The translations under genes and the position numbers were made by a program. Below, one piece after another: positions 21,842-32,443 of a DNA stretch of 64,000 nt (positions within the stretch are counted from its first letter, which is position 1; every line of letters starts with the position of its first letter). This DNA is from JANXYW01 sp031400455. GTDB taxonomy: Bacteria; Chloroflexota; Dehalococcoidia; DSTF01; JACRBR01. Where the stretch lies: assembly GCA_031400455.1 (NCBI GenBank), contig JANNPX010000029.1, positions 1 to 64,000 on the forward strand. Direction: 5' to 3'. The notes under the pieces are model-generated. The model saw only the letters and a list, made by a program, of their open reading frames with translations. It was not told the origin of the DNA and did no database searches.

Positions 21842-23944
21842 ATGGCCATTCGTACGTGGGTAGGGCGCTTCTGCGTGGCCGACGGTCACGTCGAGGAAGA
21901 GGGGCCGTGGCTCGGCTCGCTCATCCGGCAGCGCCCCGACGAGGAGGCGGACGAGCTTTACGTGCTCATCGAGCCGGCCTCGCCGTCAAGCGCCGAGTAC
22001 ACGTCGCAATTGGTCGACGTGATCTCGCAGCTCTACAGCAAGGATCCGCTGTCACTCACGGGCGCGCTTACGCGCTCGCTTCGCGCTGCGCACGATCACC
22101 TGCGCGAATGGAACCAGCGCAGTCTGCCGGAACACCAGGTGGGCGCCGGTGCGAGCTGTCTCGCGCTGCGAGGCCCGGACGCGTATCTCGCGCAGGTAGG
22201 GCCGAGCGTGGCATACATCCGAAGCGCCAGCGGCGATCTACGCCGCATCGAGGCGGACGATCTCGACTTCGATCACGCGCTCGGTGTCGCGGCCGATTTC
22301 GACTCGAAGCTCACGCGGATCAAGCTCGATCCGGGCGACCTCGTGCTCGTTGCGTCGACGCAGATCGACGAGATCGCGCCGCGCGAGCACATCGAGCGCA
22401 TCCTCGCGCGCGGATCGGATGAAGCGCTGCCGGAGTTCTACCTGCTGTGCCGGGATCGCCCGAACATGGCGCTCGTGCTGCTCTCGTGCTTCGAAGAGCA
22501 GACGGAACAACCCCCGGACTTCCTGACGCGCGACGGCGACAGCGCGGCGCAGGCGGCGAAGAGCAACATCGACGAACCGCCTGCCGCCATAGGGAGCGTG
22601 CTTGTTGAAGCGCCGGTGGGAGCCGGACCGGCTGTTGCGGAGGCATCGCTTGGCGCCGGCGCGATGGAAGGCTGGTCGCCGCCAGCACGTCCGATTCACG
22701 AGCAGGTTCGGGAGATCACGGATGCGACGGCGCCGGCGCCGGCGACGGGTGTCCGCCTGCGCGGCGACAGCGCAATCTCACGCTACAAGCGGACGACCGG
22801 CCCGCTACAGATGCCGCAGTTTCAGATCCCGCGCTTGGCCGTGTTCGCGGTGCTCGCGCTGGCGGTCGTGGGGCTGATGGCCTATCTCTATATTCCCGGC
22901 TCGCTGAAGGAGAATCGCGAAGCGGACTTCACCGCATCCGTCGCTGCTGCTCGCGAAGACAATGCGCGGGCACAGGCGACCAGCGATCGCGGGCTCAAGC
23001 GCCAGCTTCTCGACGACGCGCAGGCGGAGCTCGTTGTGGCCGCGAAGATCCACAAGGACGATCCTGACGTCGTCTCGTTGCAGGCCGATGTCGCTTCCGC
23101 GCTGCAGTTGCTGGACAGCGTGTCGGAGGTGAAGGATTTCACGACGGTCGCCGACTTAGCGCAGCTCGTGACGGGCTCGCTCTCCGTTTTCCGTGCGGTG
23201 ATCGGCGGGGACCAGGCGTACGTGCTGGACGCGAAGGGGAAGCGCGTGCTACGCGTGCCGCTCGACGGCAGCACGGCGCCCGAGACGATCATGCAGGAGG
23301 GGCAGCTCGGCGGGTTCGTGACGGCGGCGCGGCCCGTGCAGATCGCCTGGTCGGAGCAGACGCAGGCGCTCGTGATGGTCGATGAGAACCGGCAGGCGTT
23401 TGGCTACTTCCCGGCGAGCAAGGGGACACTGCCGCTGACCGTTCGCGGCGTGGACGGCATCGGTTCGTTCGACGCGATCTCCGGCACGAACGGCAACTTG
23501 TACGTGCTGGACCTCAAGGAGAACCAGGTCTGGCGCTACCTGCCCGGACAGGGCGGTTTCGACAGTGAGCGCACGGCGCTGCTCGACCAGGTGGATCTGA
23601 GCAACGCGACGGAACTGGCAGTCGGCGAGGATGTGTATGTGCTGGACACCAAGCTGGGCATCCGGCGCTTCCGCGGCAAAGCCGAGACGCCGTTCCCGAT
23701 CGCGGGCATCGATACGCCGCTGGTGTCGCCTGCGTCGATCGCAGTGCTGCCGGGCTCGAACCGCATCGTCGTGGCGGACCGCGGCAACAAGCGCATCGTG
23801 ATCGCGTCGCAGGACGGCGCGTTCATCAAGCAGATCGTCAGCCCGTCGTTTACGGACCTGCGCGCGGTGTCCGTCGACGAGGGGAAGGGCCTGCTGTACG
23901 TGCTCAACGGCGACACGCTGCTGCGGGCCGCCTACGCGCCCTAG
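21842..23944 (+). CDS. Membrane protein: PP2C-like phosphatase domain, TM helix and beta-propeller
   Basis: The 700-aa product begins with a PPM/PP2C-like domain (about residues 1-230, with GAGASCLALRGPDAYLAQVGPS and LDPGDLVLVASTQIDE). The metal-ligand aspartates of active phosphatases are not evident, so it may be a pseudo-phosphatase. A Pro/Ala-rich linker precedes a single membrane helix at about 360-380 (LAVFAVLALAVVGLMAYLYI). A helical stretch and a C-terminal propeller follow, with blades ending in YVLD, YVLDLKENQVW and IVVADRGNKRI. GGAGGGAC precedes ATG 21842. The layout suggests transmembrane signalling or scaffolding; the real role is unknown. Confidence 0.75.
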   Translation: MAIRTWVGRFCVADGHVEEEGPWLGSLIRQRPDEEADELYVLIEPASPSSAEYTSQLVDVISQLYSKDPLSLTGALTRSLRAAHDHLREWNQRSLPEHQVGAGASCLALRGPDAYLAQVGPSVAYIRSASGDLRRIEADDLDFDHALGVAADFDSKLTRIKLDPGDLVLVASTQIDEIAPREHIERILARGSDEALPEFYLLCRDRPNMALVLLSCFEEQTEQPPDFLTRDGDSAAQAAKSNIDEPPAAIGSVLVEAPVGAGPAVAEASLGAGAMEGWSPPARPIHEQVREITDATAPAPATGVRLRGDSAISRYKRTTGPLQMPQFQIPRLAVFAVLALAVVGLMAYLYIPGSLKENREADFTASVAAAREDNARAQATSDRGLKRQLLDDAQAELVVAAKIHKDDPDVVSLQADVASALQLLDSVSEVKDFTTVADLAQLVTGSLSVFRAVIGGDQAYVLDAKGKRVLRVPLDGSTAPETIMQEGQLGGFVTAARPVQIAWSEQTQALVMVDENRQAFGYFPASKGTLPLTVRGVDGIGSFDAISGTNGNLYVLDLKENQVWRYLPGQGGFDSERTALLDQVDLSNATELAVGEDVYVLDTKLGIRRFRGKAETPFPIAGIDTPLVSPASIAVLPGSNRIVVADRGNKRIVIASQDGAFIKQIVSPSFTDLRAVSVDEGKGLLYVLNGDTLLRAAYAP

Positions 23945-24004
23945 GGCGCCGTCGCAGAATCGCATCTCTGATATCGCAGAACCCCGCCGTAGAGGATCTC
24001 CCGG

Positions 24005-25687
<1,683 letters not shown>

Positions 25688-25889
25688 GATCTCCTCCGTT
25701 TGGGCAGGTTACAGCTTCGAGAGGACGCGGGACAGTAGCGGAGGCCGTTGTGCAGCTTCGACGATGTCGGCGGGGCGCTTCAACGATGCGGGCGGGGCGT
25801 CCGCGCTCCGTTTGCGGCTTGACCGTTAGGCCCAGTTGACGGATGGTACGTGGACTGAACGACGCTCAGTTTACTCGCGGAGGTGTCCT

Positions 25890-26771
25890 GTGCCCCGATC
25901 CATCACCCTCGTTGCCGCCGCCCTTGCGTGCGCGGCGCTGATCGCTGCCGCTTGTGGCGGCGACAGCAAGAAAGACGCCACGGCTACTCCGGCGGCGCAA
26001 TCGACCGCCGCGAAGACCAGCGCTGCCACCACCGCGGCAAAGACTCCGGCCGCGGGTGCTACCTCGAATGCAACCAAGGCTGCGACCGCGGCATCCGGGA
26101 GCACGGCCGCGGCAACGGCGCCCGCGCCCGCCGCGACGGCTCCTGCAGCCCCGCCGAGCGGCAAGACGTACACGGCCGAGCAAGCCACAGCACTGCTATT
26201 GGCGGCGTCCCTAAAGCCAACCGATGTCGCTTCCGACTGGACCGTGATGAGCGATACATCGTTGGATAATGCAGCCGCGGCGGCTGCGGATCCATCGTCG
26301 GCGGCGGCGATCGAGCGATGCGGACGCCTGGCGGGGCGTCTCGTTACGAACCAGCCCGCGGATACCGTGTCGGCGTACCTCGGTGGCACGATCGTGACCG
26401 CCTTCTCGCAACTCACGGTGTACTCGACGGCGGCGGGTGCGGCGGATTGCTCGGCAGAGGGCGCAGCGAAGTTCTCGGCGCCAGGCGCGCTGGCGCGCGC
26501 GTTCGGCTCGGTGTTCGTGAGTCCGGATGCCGTCGTCGTGACGCCGGTGGACTACCCGACGGTTGGCGACGGGTCGTTTGCCACGGCGCTGACGGGCGAA
26601 ATCAACGCAGCCGGTACGGTCGTTGGCTTGCAGATCGTCATCGTCGCATTTCTAAAGGGCAACACATCGGCTGTGGTGGGCATCGCCTACTCGCCGTTGA
26701 CCATTCCAACGACGACTGAGCTGAAGCCGCTCGTTGATCTGGTGCTGCAGCGGATTACGGCGAACCAGTAG
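25890..26771 (+). CDS. Lipoprotein with Ala/Thr-rich linker, unknown
   Basis: The 293-aa product begins with a lipoprotein signal peptide (SITLVAAALACAALIAAAC, Cys22). A linker of about 80 residues of Ala, Thr, Lys and Pro follows. A folded domain starts at about residue 90 (KTYTAEQATALLLAASLKPTDVASDW) with two cysteines. No family is recognised; it may bind a ligand at the cell surface. GTG 25890 has GCGGAGGTG close upstream. The next gene starts five bases after its stop, so they are probably co-transcribed. Confidence 0.75.
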   Translation: MPRSITLVAAALACAALIAAACGGDSKKDATATPAAQSTAAKTSAATTAAKTPAAGATSNATKAATAASGSTAAATAPAPAATAPAAPPSGKTYTAEQATALLLAASLKPTDVASDWTVMSDTSLDNAAAAAADPSSAAAIERCGRLAGRLVTNQPADTVSAYLGGTIVTAFSQLTVYSTAAGAADCSAEGAAKFSAPGALARAFGSVFVSPDAVVVTPVDYPTVGDGSFATALTGEINAAGTVVGLQIVIVAFLKGNTSAVVGIAYSPLTIPTTTELKPLVDLVLQRITANQ

Positions 26772-26775
26772 GCCG

Positions 26776-27432
26776 ATGACCGAACGATCGCTGACGGTCG
26801 ATGTCCCGGGTAGCGGCAGCGTCAGCGCGCTGCGCATCACCGCGAAGGATGCCCGCTGGACGTTCATTTACGCGCCGGGCGCGGGGTCGAACATCCACGA
26901 TCCGTTCGGGGCGTACGCCGCGCAGGCGCTGTCGGCGCTGGGCGTGACGATGGTGCGCTTCCAGTTCCCGTATATGGAGGCAGGTCGCAAGAGCCCGGAT
27001 CGGCCAGCCGTTCTGGAAGCGACGTGGCGCGCCGTCATCGACTCCACTCGCGATTCGAAGACGCGGATCGTCGTTGGCGGGCGCTCGATGGGTGGGCGGA
27101 TCGGCTCGATGGTCGTTGCAGAGGACGGTACGGCCGACGCGATTGCGCTCTTCGCATATCCGCTGCACCCGCCGGGCAAACCGGAGCAATTGCGGGTCGC
27201 GCACTTCACGTCGATCAAGGTGCCGTCGCTGTTCGTGTCCGGGACGAACGACGCGTTTGGTTCGCCGGATGAACTGCGCGCGGCCACGAAGCACGTGAAG
27301 CGCTCGAAGGTGCATCTGCTGGAGGGCGCCGATCATGGCTTTGCTGTGCGGAAGTCGAGCGGGCGCACGCGCGAGGACGTATGGGCGGAGGCGGTCGATG
27401 CGTTCGCGGTGTGGCTCGCGACGGTCGGGTGA
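26776..27432 (+). CDS. Alpha/beta hydrolase of the KANL3/TEX30-like type
   Basis: The 218-aa product has the fold and likely triad of small alpha/beta hydrolases. The nucleophile elbow is GGRSMGGR (Ser at about residue 104), the acid is in VSGTNDAFGSP and the histidine in GADHGFAV. The start YAPGAGSNIHDPF carries the oxyanion-type motif of the KANL3/TEX30-like (dienelactone hydrolase-like) group. The substrate is unknown. It follows the lipoprotein gene by four bases. Confidence 0.83.
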   Translation: MTERSLTVDVPGSGSVSALRITAKDARWTFIYAPGAGSNIHDPFGAYAAQALSALGVTMVRFQFPYMEAGRKSPDRPAVLEATWRAVIDSTRDSKTRIVVGGRSMGGRIGSMVVAEDGTADAIALFAYPLHPPGKPEQLRVAHFTSIKVPSLFVSGTNDAFGSPDELRAATKHVKRSKVHLLEGADHGFAVRKSSGRTREDVWAEAVDAFAVWLATVG

Positions 27433-27501
27433 GCGGCCCGGCGCGTGCGCCCGACGGCTGGAGCGGAGCGGCTCGCCGACGGCGGGAGGCGCGCGCCGAC
27501 C

Positions 27502-27532
27502 GGAGAAGATTCTTCGCTTCGCTCTGAATGAC
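27502..27532. repeat. Dispersed intergenic repeat, copy 2
   Basis: GGAGAAGATTCTTCGCTTCG followed by CTCTGAATGAC matches copy 1 at 20639-20669 in 26 or so of 31 positions. It lies in the 130-bp gap between the hydrolase gene and convergent dnaJ. Confidence 0.55.
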
Positions 27533-27562
27533 CGCGGCCCGAGACACTCGACGGGCTGACGG

Positions 27563-28696
27563 CTAGCTCAGTTTCTCCTTGAGCTTGCCCATGAGGCCGC
27601 GGTCTTCTTGCGGCTTCACGGTCGTGCCCATCGAAGCGGCGAGTTGCTTGAGCAACTCTTTTTGCTCTTTGGTGGGGCTCTTCGGTGTGACGACGTTGAC
27701 GTGGACGATCATGTCGCCGCGCCCACCACCACGCAGGTGCGGCACACCCTTCGACTTCACGATGAACGTCTCGCCGGTCTGTGTGCCGGCGGGGATGCGC
27801 AGGTCGTGCGGGTCTCCGTCGATCGTCGGCACTTCGACCTCGTCGCCGAGGCCGACCTGCGCGAAGTTGAGGTCGAGATCGAGGATCAGGTCATCCTCGT
27901 CGCGCCGGAAGACTTCGTGCGGTTTGACGTTGAGCTGCAGGTAGAGATTGCCGCGCGGTCCGCCGTGGTTGCCGAGTTCGCCTTCGCCGCTCAGGCGCAT
28001 CTGCGAGCCGTCGTCGACGCCGCCGGGGATCTTGACCGAGAGGCGGCGTTTGCGCTTCTCGCGTCCGATGCCACGGCAGTTCTTGCACGGGTGCGTGACG
28101 ACACGGCCTTCGCCCCGGCAGCGATCACACATGGCGACGTTGACGAACTGGCCGAAGATGCTCTGCTGCGCACGACGAACTTCGCCGCTGCCATTGCACT
28201 GCGCACAGCGCTCCGGCTCCGTGCCGGGCTCGGCGCGCAGGCCGTTGCAGACGGAGCAGAGTTCTGCGGACTGGATCTCGAACTCCTTCTCGGCGCCGAA
28301 CACGGCTTCCTCGAAGGTGATCGTTATCGAGCGACGAGCATCCGCTCCACGCGCCGGACCGCGCTGCGTGCGCGAGCCCGCGCCGCCGAAGAAGGCATCG
28401 AAGATGTCGCCGAGGCCGCCGAAGCCGAAGCCTTCGAATCCGCGCGCAAACCCGTCGGCGCCGGGCTGCGTCGCAGCGTGTCCGAAGCGGTCGTACATGG
28501 CGCGCTTCTCCGGATCGGAGAGCACTTCGTACGCCTCGCTGACCTCTTTGAACTTGGCCTCGGCGCCGGCTTCCTGGTTGCGGTCCGGGTGGAACTGCAT
28601 CGCCAGCTTGCGGAAGGCCTTCTTCATCTCCTCGGCGCTGGCGCCGCGCGCCACACCGAGGACATCGTAGTAGTCTTGCTTTTGCTCTGTAGCCAT
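27563..28696 (-). CDS. dnaJ: Chaperone DnaJ
   Basis: DnaJ delivers unfolded proteins to DnaK and stimulates its ATPase. The 377-aa product has the full type I layout. The J domain has HPD at residues 36-38. A Gly/Phe-rich stretch covers about 78-105 (FARGFEGFGFGGLGDIFDAF). Four zinc-binding repeats follow (CSVCNG, CAQCNGSG, CDRCRGEG, CKNCRGIG), then the C-terminal beta domains. dnaK and grpE are not adjacent. Confidence 0.95.
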   Translation of the reverse strand: MATEQKQDYYDVLGVARGASAEEMKKAFRKLAMQFHPDRNQEAGAEAKFKEVSEAYEVLSDPEKRAMYDRFGHAATQPGADGFARGFEGFGFGGLGDIFDAFFGGAGSRTQRGPARGADARRSITITFEEAVFGAEKEFEIQSAELCSVCNGLRAEPGTEPERCAQCNGSGEVRRAQQSIFGQFVNVAMCDRCRGEGRVVTHPCKNCRGIGREKRKRRLSVKIPGGVDDGSQMRLSGEGELGNHGGPRGNLYLQLNVKPHEVFRRDEDDLILDLDLNFAQVGLGDEVEVPTIDGDPHDLRIPAGTQTGETFIVKSKGVPHLRGGGRGDMIVHVNVVTPKSPTKEQKELLKQLAASMGTTVKPQEDRGLMGKLKEKLS

Positions 28697-28794
28697 CTAG
28701 CCTGTATCGCCCCGCATACGTCAGATCCGTATTGGTGCTCCATTGTAGCGAAGGGCAGGCTCCCGCGGATATTGCGTCGGTTCGCCGTGGACGA

Positions 28795-28827
28795 CGAGAG
28801 GGACGCGCGATCTGCGCGCCCCTCTCG
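28795..28827 (-). terminator. Hairpin downstream of the SIMPL-domain gene
   Basis: CGAGAGGG (28795-28802) with CCCTCTCG (28820-28827) and the inner CGCGC/GCGCG form a 13-bp stem with one mismatch. It lies just beyond the stop of the minus-strand SIMPL gene and before dnaJ. It has no T-run but probably ends the sigma/anti-sigma operon. Confidence 0.5.
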
Positions 28828-28850
28828 TTCGGCCGGTGATAGCCGGCGTG

Positions 28851-29600
28851 CTAGTTGATGTTCCAGGTGACCGAGACGTTGATGATGACGTCCAGCTCAC
28901 CGACCTGAATGGGCGTTTCCGGTGCGGCATCGCGGGCGCTCAGCTCCGCGCCGGCGCTCGCCCCGTAGTAGTAGGGGCCTGGTGAGTAGCTGGACTCCGA
29001 GATGAACAGCGCCTCGCCGACGTTCACGCCTGCGGCCTTCGCCAGCGTCTCCGCCTTCGCCTTGGCGTCGGCCACCGCGGCCTCCCGAGCCTGCTTCTGC
29101 AGTTCGGTCGGGTTGTCGATCGTGAACGCAAGATTCTGGATGGTGGTGTTGTTTCCGCCCGCAGTGACGGCGTCGTCGACCACTTGGCTGGTCTTGTTGA
29201 TGTCGCGCAGCTTGACGCTGAGGACATTTGTCACCTGGAAGCCGCGCAACTCCTGTTTGTTGTTGTTGTAGTCGTACTGTGGCTGGATGCTGAGTTGCTG
29301 GGTCTGGACGTCCTTGTCCTCGACGCCGTTCGCCTTGAGCGACTTAATTATCGCGTCGAGCGAGGTGGCTGCCTGGTCACGCGCTTCTTGCACGGTGCTC
29401 GCTTCCGCCATCACGCCGAGTGACAGGTTGGCGATGTCCGGCTTGCCGCTGACCTTCCCCTCGCCGTTGACGCTGATGCCCTTTTGGGACTGATCTTGCG
29501 CTCCCACACTCGTTACCTCATCGCCGCAGCCAACGGCCGCGATCGACAGCGCTAACAGCACACCCAACCCGGCGACTGCCCCTAGCTTCCTGCGATTCAT
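28851..29600 (-). CDS. SIMPL-domain (DUF541) exported lipoprotein-like protein
   Basis: The 249-aa product has an N-terminal signal sequence with a Cys at residue 25 (IAAVGCGDE), probably lipidated. A SIMPL/DUF541 domain follows: GISVNGEGKVSGKPDIANLSLGV, ARDQAATSLDAIIKSLKANGV, QLSIQPQYDY and the AKAKAETLAKAAGV helix. Such proteins are periplasmic or surface oligomers, some linked to stress. Its ATG overlaps the anti-sigma stop by four bases, and AGGAGA precedes it. It ends the ECF operon and may be its output or its sensor. Confidence 0.87.
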   Translation of the reverse strand: MNRRKLGAVAGLGVLLALSIAAVGCGDEVTSVGAQDQSQKGISVNGEGKVSGKPDIANLSLGVMAEASTVQEARDQAATSLDAIIKSLKANGVEDKDVQTQQLSIQPQYDYNNNKQELRGFQVTNVLSVKLRDINKTSQVVDDAVTAGGNNTTIQNLAFTIDNPTELQKQAREAAVADAKAKAETLAKAAGVNVGEALFISESSYSPGPYYYGASAGAELSARDAAPETPIQVGELDVIINVSVTWNIN

Positions 29601-30430
29601 AATGCTTCTTCTCCTCTGTGTCTCCACCAACGGATGGCAATGGCGGCCGCGATCAGTGCGGCTGCGACCCCGATTATCTGTATGACGATGAGCGCTGTCG
29701 ATTTGTTCCCGTCGTCCTCCGGCGCAGCGGCGGCGGCCGCCTGAATCTGCACGGCCGCCGTGGCGACAGCTCGGGCGGCGTCGGAGGCGAACATATTCGT
29801 CGTGCTGTACTGAAGTGACGCGTCAGCGCCTCCAGCGGCTTCAGAAGTTGGTTGAAGGGATGGCACTGCGGCTTCCGGCGGTGCAACCTCGCCCGTGGAC
29901 GGCGCGATTTCGCGGGAATCCAGCGCGCTTGGCCCATTCGCATCGGCAGCGGCACCGCTGCCCATGTCGAGCGCGGCGCCCGCAGCACCGTCGAGTGCAG
30001 CGGTTGGGCCCGGCGCTGAAGCGACGGCCTCCGAGCCGTGCTGCGACTTCGCCGACTCTTGCGAGCTGCTGGAGCTGCCATCCGAATAGAGTGACGCGCC
30101 GACGACGACTGCTACGACGACGCTGGCGAATGCGCCTGCCGCGGGCGCCCAGCGCAGCATCGGCGAGCGCGGCGCGGTGACCGGCACGGTGTCGGCAACG
30201 CGCAGCCGGAATGAGCGCGGCGCCGTCGCTTCCGGCATCGAGCGCAGGGCCGCGCGGGTGGCGCGCAGGCCGTCAAGCTGGGCGCCGCAGGCATCGCAAG
30301 TCGCGACGTGCGCGTCGAGGCGTGCCGATGCGGGCGCATCGAGCATGCCGTCAAGCTGCGCCGACAGCGCGTTGACGTCGGGCTGATGCCTACGAAAGGA
30401 TCGCAACAGGTTGTTCACACGTAACCCCAT
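29597..30430 (-). CDS. Membrane anti-sigma factor with zinc-finger
   Basis: The 277-aa product carries a ZAS-type anti-sigma domain at the N-terminus (HVATCDACGAQLDGLRA, residues ~41-57) that would hold the adjacent ECF sigma factor. A hydrophobic segment lies at about 95-112, a long Ala/Ser/Pro/Gly-rich region follows, and a second membrane helix is at about 247-268 (ALIVIQIIGVAAALIAAAIAI). It lies 49 bp downstream of the sigma gene and overlaps the SIMPL gene. Confidence 0.82.
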   Translation of the reverse strand: MGLRVNNLLRSFRRHQPDVNALSAQLDGMLDAPASARLDAHVATCDACGAQLDGLRATRAALRSMPEATAPRSFRLRVADTVPVTAPRSPMLRWAPAAGAFASVVVAVVVGASLYSDGSSSSSQESAKSQHGSEAVASAPGPTAALDGAAGAALDMGSGAAADANGPSALDSREIAPSTGEVAPPEAAVPSLQPTSEAAGGADASLQYSTTNMFASDAARAVATAAVQIQAAAAAAPEDDGNKSTALIVIQIIGVAAALIAAAIAIRWWRHRGEEAL

Positions 30431-30479
30431 GGCAAGGCCGTACGCTGATCACGGTCTTGATGATATGACGCTGCACCGC

Positions 30480-31082
30480 TCACGAATGTTCCCCCGGCCC
30501 AAGCTCGCGCCGCAGCTTCTCCCGCCCGCGCGCGATGCGAGACTTGACGGTGCCGACCGACGTCCGCATCGTCGCGGCGATCTCCTCGTACGCGAAGCCT
30601 TGCATGTCGCACATCACGACGGCCAGGCGCTGATCCGCCGGCAATCGCAGCAGGGCACGCTGTACGGTGTCGTGCAGCTCGCTCCGAAGCGCCTCCGTTT
30701 CCGGGCCGGCAGCGGCGTCCGCAACGTCGATCGGGTCGTCGCTGCCAGGGGCCGGCGCGTCCAGCGATACGGCGGGCCGGCGGCCGCGGCGGCGCAGTTC
30801 GTCGATGCTGGCGTTGGACGCGATTCGCATCAGCCACGGGCGAAACGCGCCGCCCTTGAAGGTGCGAATGTTGCGGTACGCGGACAGAAATGCGTCCTGC
30901 GCCGCATCTTCGGCGGATGCCGGACTGCCGAGCATACGGAGACACAGGTTGTAGACCGCACGCTGGTGGAGATCTACGAGCCGGTTGAAGGCGTCGAGAT
31001 CACCTTCCCGGGCAAGGCGAAGCGCGTCCGATTCGCCATCCGGATCGCTGGAGGTGGGCCCCGGAGCAGGATTTCCTATCAA
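30480..31082 (-). CDS. ECF-type RNA polymerase sigma factor
   Basis: The 200-aa product has sigma region 2 (AFNRLVDLHQRAVYNLCLRMLG, DAAQDAFLSAYRNI) and region 4 (ALLRLPADQRLAVVMCDMQGFAYEEIAATMRTSVGTVKSRI). It is the sigma subunit of the operon with an anti-sigma and a SIMPL protein. The assigned start is TTG 31082, eight bases after a TAGAAT box on the minus strand (31091-31096). A later start is possible because the first 20 residues are not conserved. Confidence 0.9.
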   Translation of the reverse strand: MIGNPAPGPTSSDPDGESDALRLAREGDLDAFNRLVDLHQRAVYNLCLRMLGSPASAEDAAQDAFLSAYRNIRTFKGGAFRPWLMRIASNASIDELRRRGRRPAVSLDAPAPGSDDPIDVADAAAGPETEALRSELHDTVQRALLRLPADQRLAVVMCDMQGFAYEEIAATMRTSVGTVKSRIARGREKLRRELGPGEHS

Positions 31083-31129
31083 TCGCGCAGATTCTAACAG
31101 AGTGTGACGGTGCGCCCTCGGCCGCGTGC

Positions 31130-31135
31130 TAGAAT
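31130..31135 (+). promoter_or_regulatory. -10 box of lepB
   Basis: TAGAAT lies nine bases before the lepB ATG and no Shine-Dalgarno intervenes, suggesting a leaderless transcript. A TAGAAT on the opposite strand at 31091-31096 is placed similarly before the sigma gene, so the two promoters mirror each other. No good -35 is seen for either. Confidence 0.45.
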
Positions 31136-31144
31136 GCAGAGCTT

Positions 31145-32167
31145 ATGTCCAACGATCCCACCGGCCCGGACGATCCGTCAGGGCATTCCCCGCAACCAAT
31201 AGAACCCGTAGCGGAGCAGCCCGATTCCGAGGGCACGGCATCCACGCGACCGCCGGCGGAGTCGCCGATCTTCGCGGCCACCCCACCTGAGCCCGCAATG
31301 GACGCGTCATCAGTAGCGGAGCCGGATGTCGACGAAGCGGCACCCGAAGCCGGTGAATCGCCGCTCGTCGAGGCCTGGCCGCGGCCCGAGCCGGTGGACC
31401 CGTACCTCGATGTGCCGGCGTCGCTCGAGCTTTCGTACACAGATGCTGACATAGGACTGAGCCCGAAGGCGTATGACCGGGTCTACTCGTACGAGGCGAT
31501 CCAGAAGAAGAGGCGCCGCAGCAGCGGAAGCCGCGCGCGCAAGGTCGGCCGGGAGCTGGCCGAGACCGTCATCCTGGCGCTGCTCATCTTCTTCGCCGTG
31601 AAGGCTGTCGTTCAGAACTTTCGCGTCGAAGGCGCCAGCATGGAGCCGACGATGCACAACAACGAGTACCTGCTCGTGAACAAGGCGCTGTACCTTCGCG
31701 TTAACCTCGACCGCATCCACGATTTCCTGCCGTTTCTGCCCGGTGGAAACGATGACGAGCACCATGTATTCCGCGCTCCGCGCCGCGGCGACATCGTCGT
31801 GTTCAAGTTCCCGCTCGATCCGAGCCGGGACTTCATCAAGCGCGTCATCGGTGTGCCGGGCGATACCGTCGAAGTGCGCGACGAGACGGTGTTTATCAAC
31901 GGCAGCCCGCTGAAAGAGGACTACATCAAGGACAAGCCGAACTACACCTACGCGCCGAAAACGGTGCCGGAGGGGATGTACTACGTGCTGGGCGACAACC
32001 GGCGCAACAGCTTCGACTCGCACGCGTGGGGCAACAGCTGCACTCCGCAGCAACTCTGCGACTTCGTGCCGGAGGAGAACATCATCGGCCAGGCGTGGGT
32101 GTCGTACTGGCCGTTCGACGAGCTCGGCTTCATCCCGAACCGCGTGATCAACCCGCAAGCGCCGTAA
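31145..32167 (+). CDS. lepB: Signal peptidase I
   Basis: This membrane protease removes signal peptides from exported proteins. The 340-aa product has an unusually long acidic, Pro-rich N-terminal tail of about 120 residues, then a basic patch KKRRR. The membrane anchor is at about 139-155 (LAETVILALLIFFAVKAVV). The catalytic domain has Ser165 in GASMEPTM and Lys232 in FIKRVIGVPGD, the Ser/Lys dyad, plus the conserved GDNRRNSFDSH box. It is divergent from the ECF sigma gene. Confidence 0.93.
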   Translation: MSNDPTGPDDPSGHSPQPIEPVAEQPDSEGTASTRPPAESPIFAATPPEPAMDASSVAEPDVDEAAPEAGESPLVEAWPRPEPVDPYLDVPASLELSYTDADIGLSPKAYDRVYSYEAIQKKRRRSSGSRARKVGRELAETVILALLIFFAVKAVVQNFRVEGASMEPTMHNNEYLLVNKALYLRVNLDRIHDFLPFLPGGNDDEHHVFRAPRRGDIVVFKFPLDPSRDFIKRVIGVPGDTVEVRDETVFINGSPLKEDYIKDKPNYTYAPKTVPEGMYYVLGDNRRNSFDSHAWGNSCTPQQLCDFVPEENIIGQAWVSYWPFDELGFIPNRVINPQAP

Positions 32168-32443
32168 CGCACGAACATCCACGACCGATCGCTGAGTCAT
32201 TGCGCGTAGGGGCGCTCCGTAGAGCGCCCTTCTCCGTTATTCGTTTCACGCTACGCGCCCTTCTCCGTTGTGTGCCGTCGCACGGAACGCGGGCGCCGCA
32301 CTAGGGGCGCACAGCCGTGCGCCCCTACTTGTATGCGGCACGGCGGTTGATGAGATGCGGCTCGCCGATGCTGGTCAGCTACGTGTCTCGGCGGGATCCG
32401 CGCGGGCTGGAAAGCCCGTGCTACGTGCTTGTTGTAGGGCTTC
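32168..32443. other. Intergenic region with three hairpins
   Basis: No gene is seen. GGGCGCTC (32210-32217) with GAGCGCCC (32222-32229), followed by TTCT, is the best candidate terminator for lepB. TAGGGGCGCAC (32302-32312) with GTGCGCCCCTA (32317-32327) is an 11-bp perfect hairpin of a type repeated in many genomes. A third, CGGGCT-GGAA-AGCCCG, is near 32405. The neighbouring genes converge here. Confidence 0.6.
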
